A DNA stretch of 64,000 nt from Apostichopus japonicus (GCF_037975245.1 NC_092570.1:14033001-14097000), one strand, 5' to 3'; counted from the stretch's first letter, positions 39,061-52,286 are shown. Notes: generated from the letters alone by a model not told the origin. Program-made: numbers and translations.

Positions 39061-41200
39061 TGAGAAATACCGAACCACCTCTATCAAATATTACATTTGA
39101 TTTAAAGAAAATTAAAAATATTAAATATAAAATCACACTCGTTTGATTTTCCACTTTTTTATTTATATATTTGCACCTCATGTCGCATCGTAAACGTTTA
39201 TTTGTTATTTTTACACTTATACAAAAATTATGTAAATGAACGAAATACCACTTCTAATGTGTAAATACATCTAAATGCAACTCAATATTGCTTTACATCA
39301 TAGTGTTGAATATTCAGCTTTTTGAATACAAAGTTTAAACCTCGAGAAGCCATTTTCCTTTTCAAATTTCAAAACATGCATTATTGTCCGGAGAATGTTT
39401 TTTGATGCCCAAATATTACTCTACTTACATTGTGGCAATTATATACACATGCAACGATTTTAATGCCAGGTGAAAGAAGGAAAAAAAAACAAGTTAATAT
39501 GGAATGTTTCTATTTTTAGTTACTAGTTTGCAAATCAAAACCTCTGAAAACCAGCTACCCACTTGAAGTAACTTAACATATCAGCAGTTAAATTGAACCA
39601 AACAAATTTATGTTTAAAATTCGGTGTGTTTATCCTCAGATGATATAAACGCCTAGGCACTTCTTCCATGATGGTTATCGGCACCTCGAACCCCCCCCCC
39701 CCTCCACCCAGGCCCGGAAACGGTACCAGCCTCTTTTATGTGGAACGAACTTGACACAGAACACCACTTCCTGCCTCATTTCGTAGCACGCTTAACATTT
39801 TGTTGCCGCTTTAAATTTTATTGTAATTAACATATATTTTGATATAAAATGCAATGATAGCCCAAACAAGATCTCTAATTTTTTTACCCTGAAAGTCTGG
39901 AATTAGCCATACATGAATAATGAAAGACAAACGTACAAGTACAACAACATTTCGATGACAAGTTATTAGGCCTATGCTCTATAGCTATGTCTTATTTTAA
40001 AATATGATTTACTAAATGATTCATTAACAATTAATAGAATCATGCTTTTTTCTTGGCTTTTGTTTCCTGAAAATATTTTAAGGATAACTTAATCCTTAAC
40101 ATTTAATCCCTTGATGGAATATATTAGCTGTGAAGGGAAATTTAAAAAAGAGGCTTCCATTAAAGCAAAAGACTAACAAGAAAATAATAATTAATCTGAC
40201 ATCTATTATTATGGGCATATTCTTTCTTCCTTGTTGCATTTATCTCAGGTAGGATTTCGTTTTAAAGGTATCATGTAATTACACCAAATGTTAAATTAGA
40301 GAAAACTCTTCTTTATTATACAAAATCGTCAACTGCAACTTGTTTGTATCCGAAACAACGGCGTTTGCTGTTTGTTCCTGGTGCCTCATTAATCAACAAA
40401 TGCTCAGGACAGGATTATCCACGTGCAACAGGGGCACGAGTTTAAACGTTGGGTAAAAAATTCAAAGAAATATTGTTATAACGTTACATTATTCTACGTT
40501 GTATATGGTACAAAAAGTTCAAAGAAGTCAAACGAAATGGACCTCGATATGCAGTCTTTACGCTGTTGATCAATGACTGTTTTTATGTGATGTTTTAATG
40601 TACGTATCATAACCACCGTGGGCAAATAGATGTCTTTTGTGAGCTATACATCCGGCGTTATCCGGTACCAATGTATCTCTATGGAAGCTCCAATAAACTG
40701 TTTGCCACGGGCCTCCCACAAGCTTAATCCGGCACATCAAACAATGACCATTTTCACCATTTGGAGGGGGGTCATACCTTCATTGTTATTGTTCGGCCTA
40801 ATTAACAGCCCAAGTTGGGGCGTCAGTCGGTACGCATTTTAAAGATACGTCTTCTTTCCTAACGGTGGGTATCCTTTTTTCTGGACTTTTCGCTAAGGAG
40901 AACGTCCTTATAGAATGAGTCCAGCCTCATTTTGTTCAGTCTTTCCGAGTCCCAAGTGAACTCCTACACTACGGTACCCTAGCTCGTTCGCTCTCCATGT
41001 CAGATTCCTCGGATGACATATACTCAGTTGACATCACTGTACAGTCAGTGTTTTCTCTCCTCTGACCAGTCTATGTTCTTCATTGCGCTCAATCTACACT
41101 GAAGTTTCTGTAAACAAAGATACAAGAATAAGTATGAATTAGACATATATAAAGACCAGTTGGCATATAGTTTACTTTTGTCGAAAAATATACTAGCTCC
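39061..41200. other. AT-rich intergenic sequence
   Basis: No supported coding exon, RNA gene or complete element was seen. A run of C lies near 39691. Confidence 0.4.
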
Positions 41201-41214
41201 AACTGTCAATATCT

Positions 41215-41533
41215 CCAGCCCCCCCCCAGTGAAAATGTGGAGGCGCGGAAGTATCATTCCGCCCCCACCCCCCCCCCCCACTTCGCAAGTCAGAAAAACC
41301 CCTTTTTCATTTCCAAATGAGAAAAAAAAATCTCATTTGGAGCACCAAATTGCATCTAAGGCCAGGTGAAAATACAAAATTAAGTTTACAAAATGGGGTG
41401 GGTGTTGAAGTGTGTCTTATTGCACCAAATTGCATCTGAGGCCACCTGGAAATGCAAAACTCCCCTTAGACCCCTCCCCGGGCCGGCCATCAGTCTTCAA
41501 CCGCCTACTCAAATGTACCTTCCTACGCCACTG
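41215..41533 (-). mobile_element. hAT MITE copy, left end truncated
   Basis: Ends CTTCCTACGCCACTG at 41533 and contains the family's interior (AATTGCATCTAAGGCCAGGTG, GGCCGGCCATCAGTCTTCA, in part). The opposite terminus is missing, with the match fading near 41215, so no target duplication can be assigned. Confidence 0.8.
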
Positions 41534-41854
41534 TATGTTTCAACGGTTTACAAAGCAGATTTGTTTATGGGTTGGGGGAGGTAGGGGGTACGTGGTCGGG
41601 TGACGTTCACCATCACAAGGTTAGAACGTGAATGTATCAATAACAGTATACCCTGGCAAATTGTGCATGAAACATTTTACAGATATCTAAAAGGAGATTA
41701 TTATATTATTTCTCTCACTGTCATATTTTAACTCTTTTAATTTATCGTTTTTAAAGGAGCGAATGCCTGTACAGGTCTAGGGTTTATATAATGGTGACTT
41801 TTAGTGATTGAAAAATTACATTAATAAGTCTTGGCCTAGTGTTACGTACCGAAC

Positions 41855-42140
41855 AATCCAGTAGCACAGAGAACTTTGTTTTCGTTTGTTTTTTTCGAAA
41901 GAAGTTCCTTCTCAGCCAGTAGTGCTCGGAGTGCCTTTAATTCTTCCTTCAAATGTTTGCATCGAGCTTTCTGTCACAACATGTGCATACTGCCGCGGTA
42001 GTTCCAACTGTCGCTGCTTCTAAATGTTTTTTTCTTTTTCCAATACACGTATGACATTTTCCTGCGGAACATCATTAAAAACCAGCGACGGATCGAATTG
42101 AAAGTGTACTTTTATAAACTGGCAACCTTGCTTCCACGGA
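41855..42140 (-). CDS. Possible coding remnant with a coiled-coil-like peptide
   Basis: On the minus strand, after a CAG at about 41974, one frame encodes KHLKEELKALRALLAEKELL and continues to a GTACGT donor. A neighbouring upstream segment encodes FDPSLVFNDVPQENVIRVLE before a stop. Spacing and CAG sites suggest two small exons, but no family was recognised. The Leu/Glu/Lys-rich part looks like a coiled coil. It could be a decayed gene or transposon-derived. Confidence 0.25.
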
Positions 42141-42149
42141 GCTTTCTGT

Positions 42150-44300
42150 TACTTCTGCAATAAACCACGGAAGCCGGAATCGTCCATTTTGAATGCTCTT
42201 TGCAATGTAGAACTCGATTGAGAATCAAGTGCGGTGTGAATCAAACCAACGTGTTGCTACTTGTGATACCGCCTTTTACTGATTTCAAATTGCCCGCTTT
42301 CTAGTAAGCCCATGCTGTGACGTAATTAACTATACTGAATACGTTATTGTTACTAACCAACTGGAGTAGCCAACCAGTGAACTGCAAAGTGACAGACAGT
42401 AAACTTTATCATTGTGAAGTGACCGGAAATTTCACTTCCTTATCTGGAAATGGTATTTATAGTAAGTGAGCAGTATACTTTTCTGTTTCGTACATATATT
42501 GCGGTGGGTATTTGTGCGTTTCATCGCTTTACGTGCATGATATAGGCCTTGAATATACTTCTTCGAATATCACTTGACGGCATATTGAGAGAAATCGGCA
42601 GAGCATAAAACGGACTGTTGAAATCTATCTCGACTAATCTATGAAAAAGAATATGGACAATGGGAATCGTAAGAGGAGCATTTAAAACGGGTGAGGGGAA
42701 GGGGAGGGGGAGGGGCAGGGGGGCATGTGGTAGGAGGTTGGAAAAAGTTTCGCACAAAATTTAAGCAAAAATTACTTAAATCTCAAATATGGATTTGCGC
42801 CGCTATGACCGACAAAGTTTAGCCGAGGTTTTTGAAGCCTGACACTGAGTACCGATTGTTCGATATCCCAGTTCCGAGGCTTGTGCCCCCCCCCCCCCCA
42901 CCCACCCACCCACCCTGTCCCCGTCTTTAAATAAATGCCCTAAATAGCTATTCTGGACCCGACCATTTCTAAAGCCGCAAAAACGGCATCACCAAAGAAC
43001 CGGCTAATTATATTTTAATTTCTATCTCAGGACTAAACTCGGAGGGGGTACATATAGTTGGATAGAAGGAGACATCCACAAATATCCAAAATATGACTCA
43101 TTTGTAATATTAGATGAATTCTACGACCATTCTGGATCAGTTTAGGGGAAAATGTTGTATCCATGAGATGTCAATGTGTTCCTCGATCACCTAACTTTCC
43201 AATTAAAATTAACGGATTACATTCTATAACAAAGGCATATGCAATTAAACAGGTTCATAATAAAATTAAGAACGATTCTTTGCATTAACAGTTAAGTTTA
43301 CCACATATTGGGGAACCTGACGAGGGGGGGGGGGTGAGTGGGTGGGGTGCACCACATGGTTGCATTGGGTCCCCAATATAGCGTTAAAGGAGGTCTAATT
43401 TAAGTACCCTAATTATTGTAAATGCTCATTTAAACGTCGCGGGTTCTCGGAAGCTAACTTGGCGAAAACAGCAAAGGGAAAACTCGATTGGATTTCAAGT
43501 GACAAAAATTGTGCGATGCTATGTACTCAGTGTGAATCCTCCAAGCCATAGTTTTTTGTTTTTTTTTGTCTTGTCTTCGAAAAGTCTTCAACGCAAAGCG
43601 ATTCTTTTCACATATCAGTTCATGGAAACTGCAATTATTATATTATCATTATGTTCTACTAGTCCATAAATTTGTTAGTACAATCATGGAGGTAAAAACC
43701 TCCATCATACAATGGTACAATGTCTTTTCTACGCTTCTGTAGCTCCGTAGTTAGCATCCAACATTGATATTTCCGAATTCTACGGTCCAGCAACAATAGG
43801 CAGCTAAATTCAAATCTGTATGGAAGCCGTGAACTGCCGCTTCTAAAACTTGTTGACGATCTCGTGAACTTATGTTAAAGTCGGAGGAAACTGAATATAG
43901 CAGTTTGTCGATCATTTAATCATGCTTTGACTCAGTGATCATATAGAAGCTGGAATCTTACAATAAACAATTAAACAATGTGAAGCGTGTCACAGTGACA
44001 ATAGCATTTGATATTTACATGTTATTCAGTATATCACGCCTTTTTGACAGTAATCACAAACACATTCTTGCTATATTTTTCAGAGACCCACGAGTTATCA
44101 TTTTAAAAGGTTTGAAATTCTGACACTCTTCAAAATGCGGCAGTATTTAATTTTTAATTTTATTCAGTTCCATATCAACAGCGTAATGATATAGCTACAT
44201 TCCATTTTTTGACATTCAACATATTAAACATCACTTGTGTGTTTAACGTTACTTGATCGTGATGTAGTTTGCAATAATTTTCAGGAAAATTCGTTTCATA
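42150..44300. other. Intergenic sequence with G/C runs and one hairpin
   Basis: No coding exon recognised. Contains homopolymer runs (C near 42887, G near 43325) and a perfect short hairpin at about 43686-43705 (ATGGAGGT, AAAA, ACCTCCAT). Confidence 0.4.
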
Positions 44301-44432
44301 TATATAACTATTGGAGAATAAAACCATTACCTTGATCCGGCACATGCATATGGATTTCGCTGTGTGTGCTACGTATTGTAATGTAGGCGCTCTATTTTTG
44401 CCTTTATACGGCACTTATGTATGTTTATTTAC

Positions 44433-44436
44433 TATA

Positions 44437-44499
<63 letters not shown>

Positions 44500-44508
44500 T
44501 ATATAGAT

Positions 44509-44576
<68 letters not shown>
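44433..44576. repeat. (TA)n tail of SINE A, copy 2
   Basis: TA run with a few GATA interruptions, adjoining the reverse-oriented SINE that starts at 44577. Confidence 0.95.
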
Positions 44577-44580
<4 letters not shown>

Positions 44581-44700
44581 ATCGTAATGAGTTTGTAAAT
44601 CAAGAACAGTGAAACAAACTTTCAGCCTCCACCAGGATTCGAGCCACGGGCCTCCCGCTCTGTACGCGGACACCCTAACCACTAGGCTATATGGACGCTG
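44577..44700 (-). mobile_element. tRNA-derived SINE, type A, copy 2
   Basis: On the minus strand: CAGCGTCCATATAGCCTAGT... (A-box region GGTTAGGGTGTCC), B box GGCTCGAATCC, body GGAGGCTGAAAGTTTGTTTC, end CTCATTACGATTTTC, then (TA)n. It agrees with the copy at 29530 over its full length. Confidence 0.85.
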
Positions 44701-45539
44701 ATTGTATGTCCAGAGGTTCGAAACCGGTAAGGAAGGTCTATATGTTTGGGACTTGCTATTCTGTTTATTTAAGACTTGCATGTGTCTCAAGCATGAATGT
44801 ATTACGGTACCCTCACAGGATAATACTTCCGTGTCTCAGGTATGCATTTCTTTAATGGAATTATATAACGGGCACAGGACAATCTTAGCTATTATATATT
44901 TGCATATAGGTGCGTGATTTTTACAAACACCACACGTGAATATGCCAATTTTTTGGCATAATGCTTATTTTCTCAAGCGATATAAATTATTTTCGACATT
45001 TCCGTAAAAACTAAACAGTAATGAACGTCGTTTATACGTATTAGGGACGTAACTAAGGCCTGATGATTGAGAGTGGGTAGGGGGGGGGGGGAGATGTAGT
45101 GGCTGAAATTCCAACTGGATGGGATTTGGAGCCAGAAAATTCCGACTGCTGCCTTGTAACCCGCAGCCCCCCCCCCCCCCCCACACCCTACTCGTCAACG
45201 ATACAGTCAGTGTCAGTCAGTCAGACACTCCATCTTTCGCGACTGCACTTTTGTTTTTTTGGTACATTTGTACCACTGGCCCTCACTTCACAAATTTATT
45301 AATCACTCTGGTTAGCGAGTAAGCAATGAGTATAAGTTATCTGCTTGATAGGCTACATAGACTACCAACTAAAAACGCTATGTTAATGTAACAAAGGGGA
45401 AAACCTTTCTTTTTCAACAAATTATATTCGAAGACATAGTGAACTACCCCAAAATACAGTGCTCTTTTTTAATATTATTTTCTTGGGGGGGGGGGCTATT
45501 TATCACTCACATGAAAAAAATTCAATTGTTCACTTCATT

Positions 45540-45890
45540 CCAACTGAGCATTGGGAATGAAGTGAACAGTCAAACATTTTGCAGAAAAATGTTGAGTTGA
45601 CGAGATACGATAAGTTGCCAATTAAACATTTTGCAGAAAATTTTACAATTGCTCAATTGGGATGAAGTGAACAATTGAACATTTTGCCAAAAACATGTCC
45701 AATTAACGAGATAAGATAAGTTGTCCATTGAACATTTTGCAGAAAATTGTTCAATTGCTCAGATGGAATGAAGTGAACAAGTGAACAATTTGCAGCAAAA
45801 TGTCCAATACACGAGATATGATAAGTTGTCAATTAAACATTTTCAAAAATTGTTCAATTGCTCAGTTTAAGCAACTAAGCAATCCAACAT
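45540..45890. repeat. About 110-bp tandem repeat, three units
   Basis: Units contain GAATGAAGTGAACA, CATTTTGCAGAAAA and ACGAGATAAGATAAGTTG in the same order three times, with substitutions. No coding capacity. Confidence 0.75.
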
Positions 45891-46539
45891 TTTTCTGTTT
45901 TTTTTTGGATAAGATTTTATCTTGCTATTTTAACAATTTACTGAAAAATTTCACTTTATGGGCAAAGTTTTTCTTATGTTGATGGCCATTTTAAGCTTCC
46001 GTAGAATAACATTGAGCGTTTTAATTGTATACGTTGTACAGTAGTTTATTAGGCATTTTTTTTTTAGAGTATTCAAAATCACACGAAGTTTTGTAAGGTG
46101 GAGTATAAGAACCGCGAGATACAATTTCTTAATATGACAAGGAAAACGTGGTAAATATGACTGATTAAAGGTCAAGTTTGACCGAAAATTGTAGGTCACT
46201 CACAAGTAGCAAGAATTTATGAAAAATAGAGTGCCACAGTCGGAAATTCTGTACTCATAAGCGTACGTATACAATTTTAATCTAAGGCTGATGGGTACAG
46301 TTTCTTCCTCGTTATGATCCCCCACTATAATTTTCAGTTGATATATGTAATCAACATATTATGTTAAATTAAAAGTAAGTATAGGTATCATCAACCTATA
46401 TATGAAATTGATCGCAGAGTCAATCAGGCGTAATAGATTTAGGGAGGGGAAATTGATTGTGGGGTGAGGGGCTTCGAGTTCAAATACGTATACTCATCAA
46501 AAGTAGTCTGTAATGGCCCCAAATTACGGCATGCTGTAA

Positions 46540-46740
46540 TTGCTGGAAGTTTTCAAAAAAAGTCCTTTCCTGAAGGTGTTCACTCTCCATATTGCTCGCT
46601 GACATTATAAACACACACAACAAGATGACTAAATTTCCCAGTTAGGTAAATTTCCTCCAAAGTGGTTAATAAAACAGTTTAAAAATTTTAACATAAGGTG
46701 ACCATATTTTAATATGTAGCATATATGGGACCAATAAATC
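46540..46740 (+). repeat. Dispersed repeat X, copy 2
   Basis: Shares CTTTCCT, GTGTTCACTCTCCA, GATGACTAAATTTCCCAGT and TGACCATATTT in order with the copy at 48215-48440. Confidence 0.6.
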
Positions 46741-46919
46741 ATACTTAGTATGATAGCAATATTTAGTAGTGTAGGGTCTACTCGTTTGTATTGGGCTTTA
46801 ATTTATTGAAGTTGCATATAACAAGGTTTAAACCTAACTGGAGACCAAAACTTCCCGGTATGTAACACCTTTCGAAAAATAAATGAAGAGGCGCGGGAGG
46901 GGCGGGGGGGTGGGTCGGG

Positions 46920-48115
46920 GGTCGGACAGAGGATTCAAGAAACTTATATATTGGCTTCTTAAATAGTGCAGTTCCTAAAGGGTCTACTCGTTTGTATTGG
47001 ATTTTAATGCCTTCTAAATCGCTTAATTTTCAAACGGTTTCTGTGAAGACTACTATATTTCAGTGATACTTTCCCAAGCGTGGGCACAATTCTCCTAAGC
47101 GTGGGCACAATAAAGTTACTGTCACACATGCATATTAACCAATATGTATATGTGTATCTATGTATATGTGTCGGGGGGGGGGGGGGGGGGGGTCGGGTGT
47201 CGGAAAGAGGATTCAAGAAAGTATGTAATATATAGGCTTCTTTAATAGTGCAGTTCCTAAAGGGTCTACTCGTTTGTATTGGGTTTTAATTCCTTCTAAA
47301 TTGCTTAATTTTTCAAACGGTTTCTGTGAAGACTACTATATTTCAGTGATACTTTCCCAAGCGTGGGCACAATTCCCCTAAGCGTGGGCACAATAAAGTT
47401 ACTGTCACACATGCATGTTAACAATATGTATATGTGTATATATGTATATGTGTCGGGGGGGGGGGGGTCGGGGTCGGACAGAGGATTCAAGAAAGTATGT
47501 AATATATAGGCTTCTTAAATAGTGCAGTTCCTAAAGGGTCTACTCGTTTGTATTGGGTTTTAATGCTTTCTAAATCGCTTAATTTTCGAACAGTTTCTGT
47601 GAAGACTACTATATTTCAGTGATACTTTCCCAAGCGTGGGCACAATTCTCCTAAGCGTGGGCACAATAAAGTTACTGTCACACATGCATGTTAACCAATA
47701 TGTACGGTTTCTGTGAAGACTACTATATTTCAGTGATACTTTCCCAAGCGTGGGCACAATTCCCCTAAGCGTGGGCACAATAAAGTTACTGTCACACATG
47801 CATGTTAACAATATGTATATGTGTATATATGTATATGTTTCAGGGGGGGGGGTCGGGGGTCGGAAAGAGGATTCAAGAAAGTATTTAATATATAGGCTTC
47901 TTAAATAGTGCAGTTCCTAAAGGGTCTACTCGTTTGTATTGGGTTTTAATGCTTTCTAAATCGCTTAATTTTCGAACAGTTTCTGTGAAGACTACTATAT
48001 TTCAGTCATACTTTCCCAAGCGTGGGCACAATTCTCCTAAGCGTGGGCACAATAAAGTTACTGTCACACATGCATGATAACCAATATGTATATGTGTAGT
48101 GTATGCGGCTGCGTA
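46920..48115. repeat. About 280-bp tandem repeat, four units
   Basis: The landmark GCAGTTCCTAAAGGGTCTAC recurs near 46971, 47251, 47525 and 47919. Each unit has GTTTCTGTGAAGACTACTAT, two copies of AAGCGTGGGCACAA, and ends in a TATGTGT/G-run. The third unit carries an extra internal ~115-bp duplication (47700-47820). A diverged partial unit lies at 48540-48790. G runs reach about 28. Confidence 0.9.
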
Positions 48116-48214
48116 CATTATACATATGCTGTCTATGTATATATGTTAATCGTACATATGTCTGTATCTGAGACTGTATCTGTGGACTGTATTGGCCGCA
48201 AATTAAGCAACTTG

Positions 48215-48440
48215 CAATAATTGCTAGGAATGTTCAAAAAAATACTTTCCTTGGAGGTCTTCGCTCTCCAAATTGTTCTCAGACATTCTTAATGAACACA
48301 AAAGATGACTGAATGTCTAGTGAGGTAATTTTTCTTCCAACGAGGTAATATAACCGTTTAAGAATATTGACCAGGGGTGAGGTGATCATTTTTGAATATA
48401 TGGCATATTTGGGCCAATACAGCATACTTTAATCCTTCTA
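48215..48440 (+). repeat. Dispersed repeat X, copy 3
   Basis: Best preserved plus-strand copy: TACTTTCCTTGGAGGTCTTC, AATTGTTCTCAGACATTC, AAGATGACTGAATGTC. It is adjacent to the 280-bp array, and copy 2 flanks the other side, so array and repeat X may be parts of one larger element. Confidence 0.6.
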
Positions 48441-49299
48441 CATAACCTATATTAGTTGCATATAACAAGTTTGAACCTAACTGGACACCCAAACTTCTCC
48501 CGTAGCAACGTAAACACCTTCAAAAATTAAACGGGTGAGGGGGGGGGGGGTCGGAGTGTTTGAAAGAGAATATAAGAAAGCATATGATGTATAGGCTTTT
48601 GTCTCACTTGCATTTTTTTCATGGGGCCTTCTCGTTTGTACATGTAAAATGCCTTCCAAATTGTTAAATTTAAGAACAGGTTTCATGACAACTAGCCTAA
48701 TATATTTCAATCATACTTTCCCAAGCGTGGGCACAATTCCCTAAGCGTGGCACAATACGGATCATATGTATATATGTGTGTGTTTAGTGTACGAGGCTGC
48801 GTGCAGTACACGTTGTATATGTTCATTTTAATCGTTACGTCTGTATCTAGCCGGTAAGCAATAGGCCCTACCTACAAGTTGTTTTTCATTCTATATATTA
48901 ATCTTCGTGGCATTGTTCCACTAATTTTGAGGTGAATGTTTTTAAAACGTTTCCATGTTTGAATTCAGAGTTCAATAACATTATCTACAATAGAAAATTT
49001 TCAATAGAAATGAACGTGGAACACATTTCTGGCGTCAACATGTGTCATTTATTTACACTTGCTTTCTATCGCTGCAACAGAAACATTTGCAGCAATGAAT
49101 AAGAGAGGAAAGGGAGAGCAAAATCGTTATTAAGTTTTCGCATTCCTGCAGTAAAGAATGCACCGTCTTAACTACAAATTTATAAATATATACTTTGTAC
49201 CTCGTAAAACGTGTTTGGTAAAGTATGTTCTTTACTTTGAATCTTTTACTTGCAATTGTTTAGATTTTACACCCAATACAAAAACAGTATATCCCGCTC

Positions 49300-49560
49300 C
49301 AATGGTTTGCTGTTTTGGCCCCTAATATGCCAGGTATTCAAATATGGTCACCTTTGATACAACAACAAAAATATTGTATTTGTATTACCACCTTTGAGGA
49401 AATTAACATTCAGTCATTTTATGTCTTTAATTTAGAAAGTATGAGAACAATTTGGAAAGTAAAGACCTCCTGGAAGGTAATTTTTGTAAACTTCTGGCAG
49501 TTATATATAGCGTACTATAATTTGTGGCATATGCAGACTACCTTTCATCCATTTAGCCAC
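49300..49560 (-). repeat. Dispersed repeat X, copy 4 (reverse)
   Basis: Contains ATTCAAATATGGTCACC, CATTCAGTCATTTTATGTC, AGAACAATTTGGAAAG and AAGACCTCCTGGAAGG, the reverse-complement order of copy 3. Confidence 0.55.
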
Positions 49561-49800
49561 TGACAAATTACTCAACGGGCAAGTATTAGCTTTGAAGTTA
49601 TGTTTTCAGGATCACCGCCCTATTATAAGTGTGTTATACATGTGCACATAATGGTAGCAGTGTTATACATATGAGCTGTTAATGTTACCCTAAAACTGTG
49701 GCTTTCTAGGCATTAACCCATCATTTCATGCTCACGACCCGACCTATAGCCAGATTGTTTAACAGTTCATATACTCCCTTAATGGGGTATAAGAGAATGT

Positions 49801-50184
49801 ATAGCCATGGAGCTATAAACAGATAGCTCCATGGTATAGCAAACGCTGATACGTGTGCGAAAATTATCAAAGGAAAAAACAACCTCCCCGTGTGAAAAGA
49901 AAACAAAGAACAATAAGAAAGCAGACGTTAATTCAGTAAGAGTATACTATTACTTTCAAACGTATATAGTATCAGCAGGGAGTTGTTATGCAACTCCCTG
50001 GTATTAGTCAGCCATACATTTCGTACGCTATTCACGGTCACATTATTAACCCTCTTGTTGTCATGCAAGCAGCTTTGACCGACTTTGAAAACAAGCGCGT
50101 TTTTTCATGCTGGTTTTGCTGTCGTTTGATTGGAGGATGAACAGCGACTGATCAGGGAGGTCTAAAATATCACCTCCCTGATCA
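49801..50184. repeat. Cluster of three short hairpins
   Basis: 49801-49837: about 12-bp arms around CCATGGAGCTAT. 49976-50000: perfect 10-bp arms CAGGGAGTTG / CAACTCCCTG with a 5-nt loop. 50149-50184: perfect 13-bp arms TGATCAGGGAGGT / ACCTCCCTGATCA with a 10-nt loop. An imperfect relative lies at 52880-52907. Role unknown. Confidence 0.6.
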
Positions 50185-50394
50185 ACAGATGAGGGTTGTT
50201 CATTGCGGTTTCACAAATTCTCTACAATAAACCAATTGGATGCACTGTTCTGTTTGATACAGTATAAGGCAGGCCGTGTCGTGTATTTTCATTGTTGTAT
50301 CTGCATATGCATCAAGAAGCAGATAAACCAAACACGTACCATACTAATCGGACATAAATAATAATAATAAATAATAAGAAAACGTCAGGCCAAC

Positions 50395-50688
50395 TTACTT
50401 TAACACATAAATAATTATACATAAAAAAGTTAGACAGACAGATGAGGAGACCCGTGTATGTGTCTTCTCATCTGTTTTCTCATGATTCCAGCGGTAGTGA
50501 TAAGAATATCGATCAGCCATGCCAGAGCGCCAAACTTAATTCTTTGTGAGGGCGAGCTGTTTGTTGAGGTATTATGATCGAAGGCCCGCAACGTGAATTA
50601 CGTTATAACTTACCAAAATGAGCAACCACGAGGAAATTTGCTGATACTCTCATAGAATTAGCTTGAGGAGTTTTGTTGGTTTGACGGC

Positions 50689-50730
<42 letters not shown>

Positions 50731-52074
50731 ACTGAACAAAGTATGAAATACATTGTGAGGTACATATGGTTGTATGTATGTGCAAGCCATGCACATTCAC
50801 GTTGAAAGATATATGCTGTATAAGAACAATGTCAGATATTCAAATATGGTCATCTTTGGTCAAATCCTTTAACTTTTTTTTTTATATTACCACGTGCACC
50901 CTGAAGGAAATTTACCTCACTGGACATTCAGTCATCTTGTATGTCCATTTACTAGAATTTCAAGAGAACACTTTGGAAGAGTTAAAACCTTTCTTTTTGA
51001 AAACTTCTAGCAAGTACTTTAGCATGCTATAATTACAGACGAACATATAATGAACCGAATAGGCAGATGATTGTCTCGGTAAAAATTACCCGTGGGTATA
51101 AATTAAATGTGACGTATATGGGCGTTGTAATCATACCGTAATCACGTTCTGTGTATTTTTTGAAATTTCCGACGCTTAAGTTAATATTAATCATCTCTTA
51201 AATTCCGAATCTTTATTGAGTCAACGTAAGCGAAGTTGATGTAATCATGCTGTACTGACACTCGTGGTATGTGTATGCTCTGCGCTCGACGCGTAAGTGA
51301 ATCGTAATCTTCCCGTAAATTCCGAATTCAGTGGAGAATACATTCAACGTAAACGCAATGCGTAAGTTGGTGTAATCATGCTGTAATCCCGTGGTGTGCA
51401 TGCTTCGGAATTTCCGACGTGTATATCCTAAACATGCCGTACTGTGCCTGTTTCAGGTGAACGAAAATAACTTAAACTTGACGTTTAAGGATTTCGTAAT
51501 CAATACGTAAACGCTGAAATGAACGTATTTGGGTATTTGTAAGTTAATTGTAAATATACAGTAAATTTTTTAACTGCACTCGTTTCAGCCAACGTAAATG
51601 TTGAAATTTTGTTCATGAGATGCAGTCACAGGGTAATATCATTATCGGAAAGATTGACATGAGAATTGTGTCCAGTGTTTTATTTCATGGAACAATCAAC
51701 GTTAACGTCATGCTTAAGTTTGGCGAAGTTTGTTGTAAACGCGTTGTATCTATGCTACGAGTTTCCGATGTGTAAGATAATCGTAATCCTGTCGTAAATT
51801 TCTTCGTGGCGAGATTAAGGTCAACGTAAACGTGGAGAAGAAATAAGTTTTAATAAATACGAAAGTAATTATTAACTTCCGATATGTAAGTTGTCATAAA
51901 CGTAACGGAAATCTGTTGTTCCGTGTTTACAATGTTTACGGATGCGTAATCACATCGTAAACGCGTTGTTCCAAAATGTACGGGTTTCCGATGTTTAAGG
52001 TGACCGTAAGCAAGACGTAAACATCCAAGGACTGTGCTTACGATAACTTAAATGCGTGTCTTTTTCCCGTGTAT
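50395..52074. repeat. Duplicated 1.7-kb block, copy 1
   Basis: Collinear with 56717-58374: shared landmarks include AGACCCGTGTATGTGTCTTC, ATTCCAGCGGTAGTGATAAG, GTGTAAGATAATCGTAATC and AGGACTGTGCTTACGATAAC. Both copies include a reversed repeat X copy followed by a CGTAA-rich zone. Similarity ends abruptly at 52074 after CCCGTGT. Confidence 0.88.
50694..50724. repeat. (TA)n microsatellite
   Basis: Short TA run inside duplicated block copy 1; the matching place in copy 2 (~57000) has only ATATATGTATATG. Confidence 0.9.
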
Positions 52075-52099
52075 ATGGTACGGCGTAATTTTTACTTAC

Positions 52100-52286
52100 C
52101 TTGAACCTTGTAGACAACGTACTCGAGATGTATTTGACGTCGCCACAAAGTGCGTTTGTTCACATATCCAAATATAAACCGTATCAGCGTTATGCAAATA
52201 TTGATAACCACGTATGGTCGCAATAATAAATATAGGCTATCTGGCATATGAACTGTGAACACCGTTATCAATGCAGCCGTTACCAT
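52100..52286 (-). CDS. Possible membrane-protein exon
   Basis: An open frame from ATG 52286 encodes a hydrophobic peptide (MVTAALITVFTV..., LLRPYVVINICITLIRFIFG) ending in basic residues. It meets a strong donor, AAG|GTAAGT at 52099-52094, and without splicing it stops at 52092. One or two membrane helices are likely. It lies just outside the right edge of duplicated block copy 1, in the same orientation as the Ig-like gene beside copy 2. No family recognised and no partner exons found. Confidence 0.28.
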
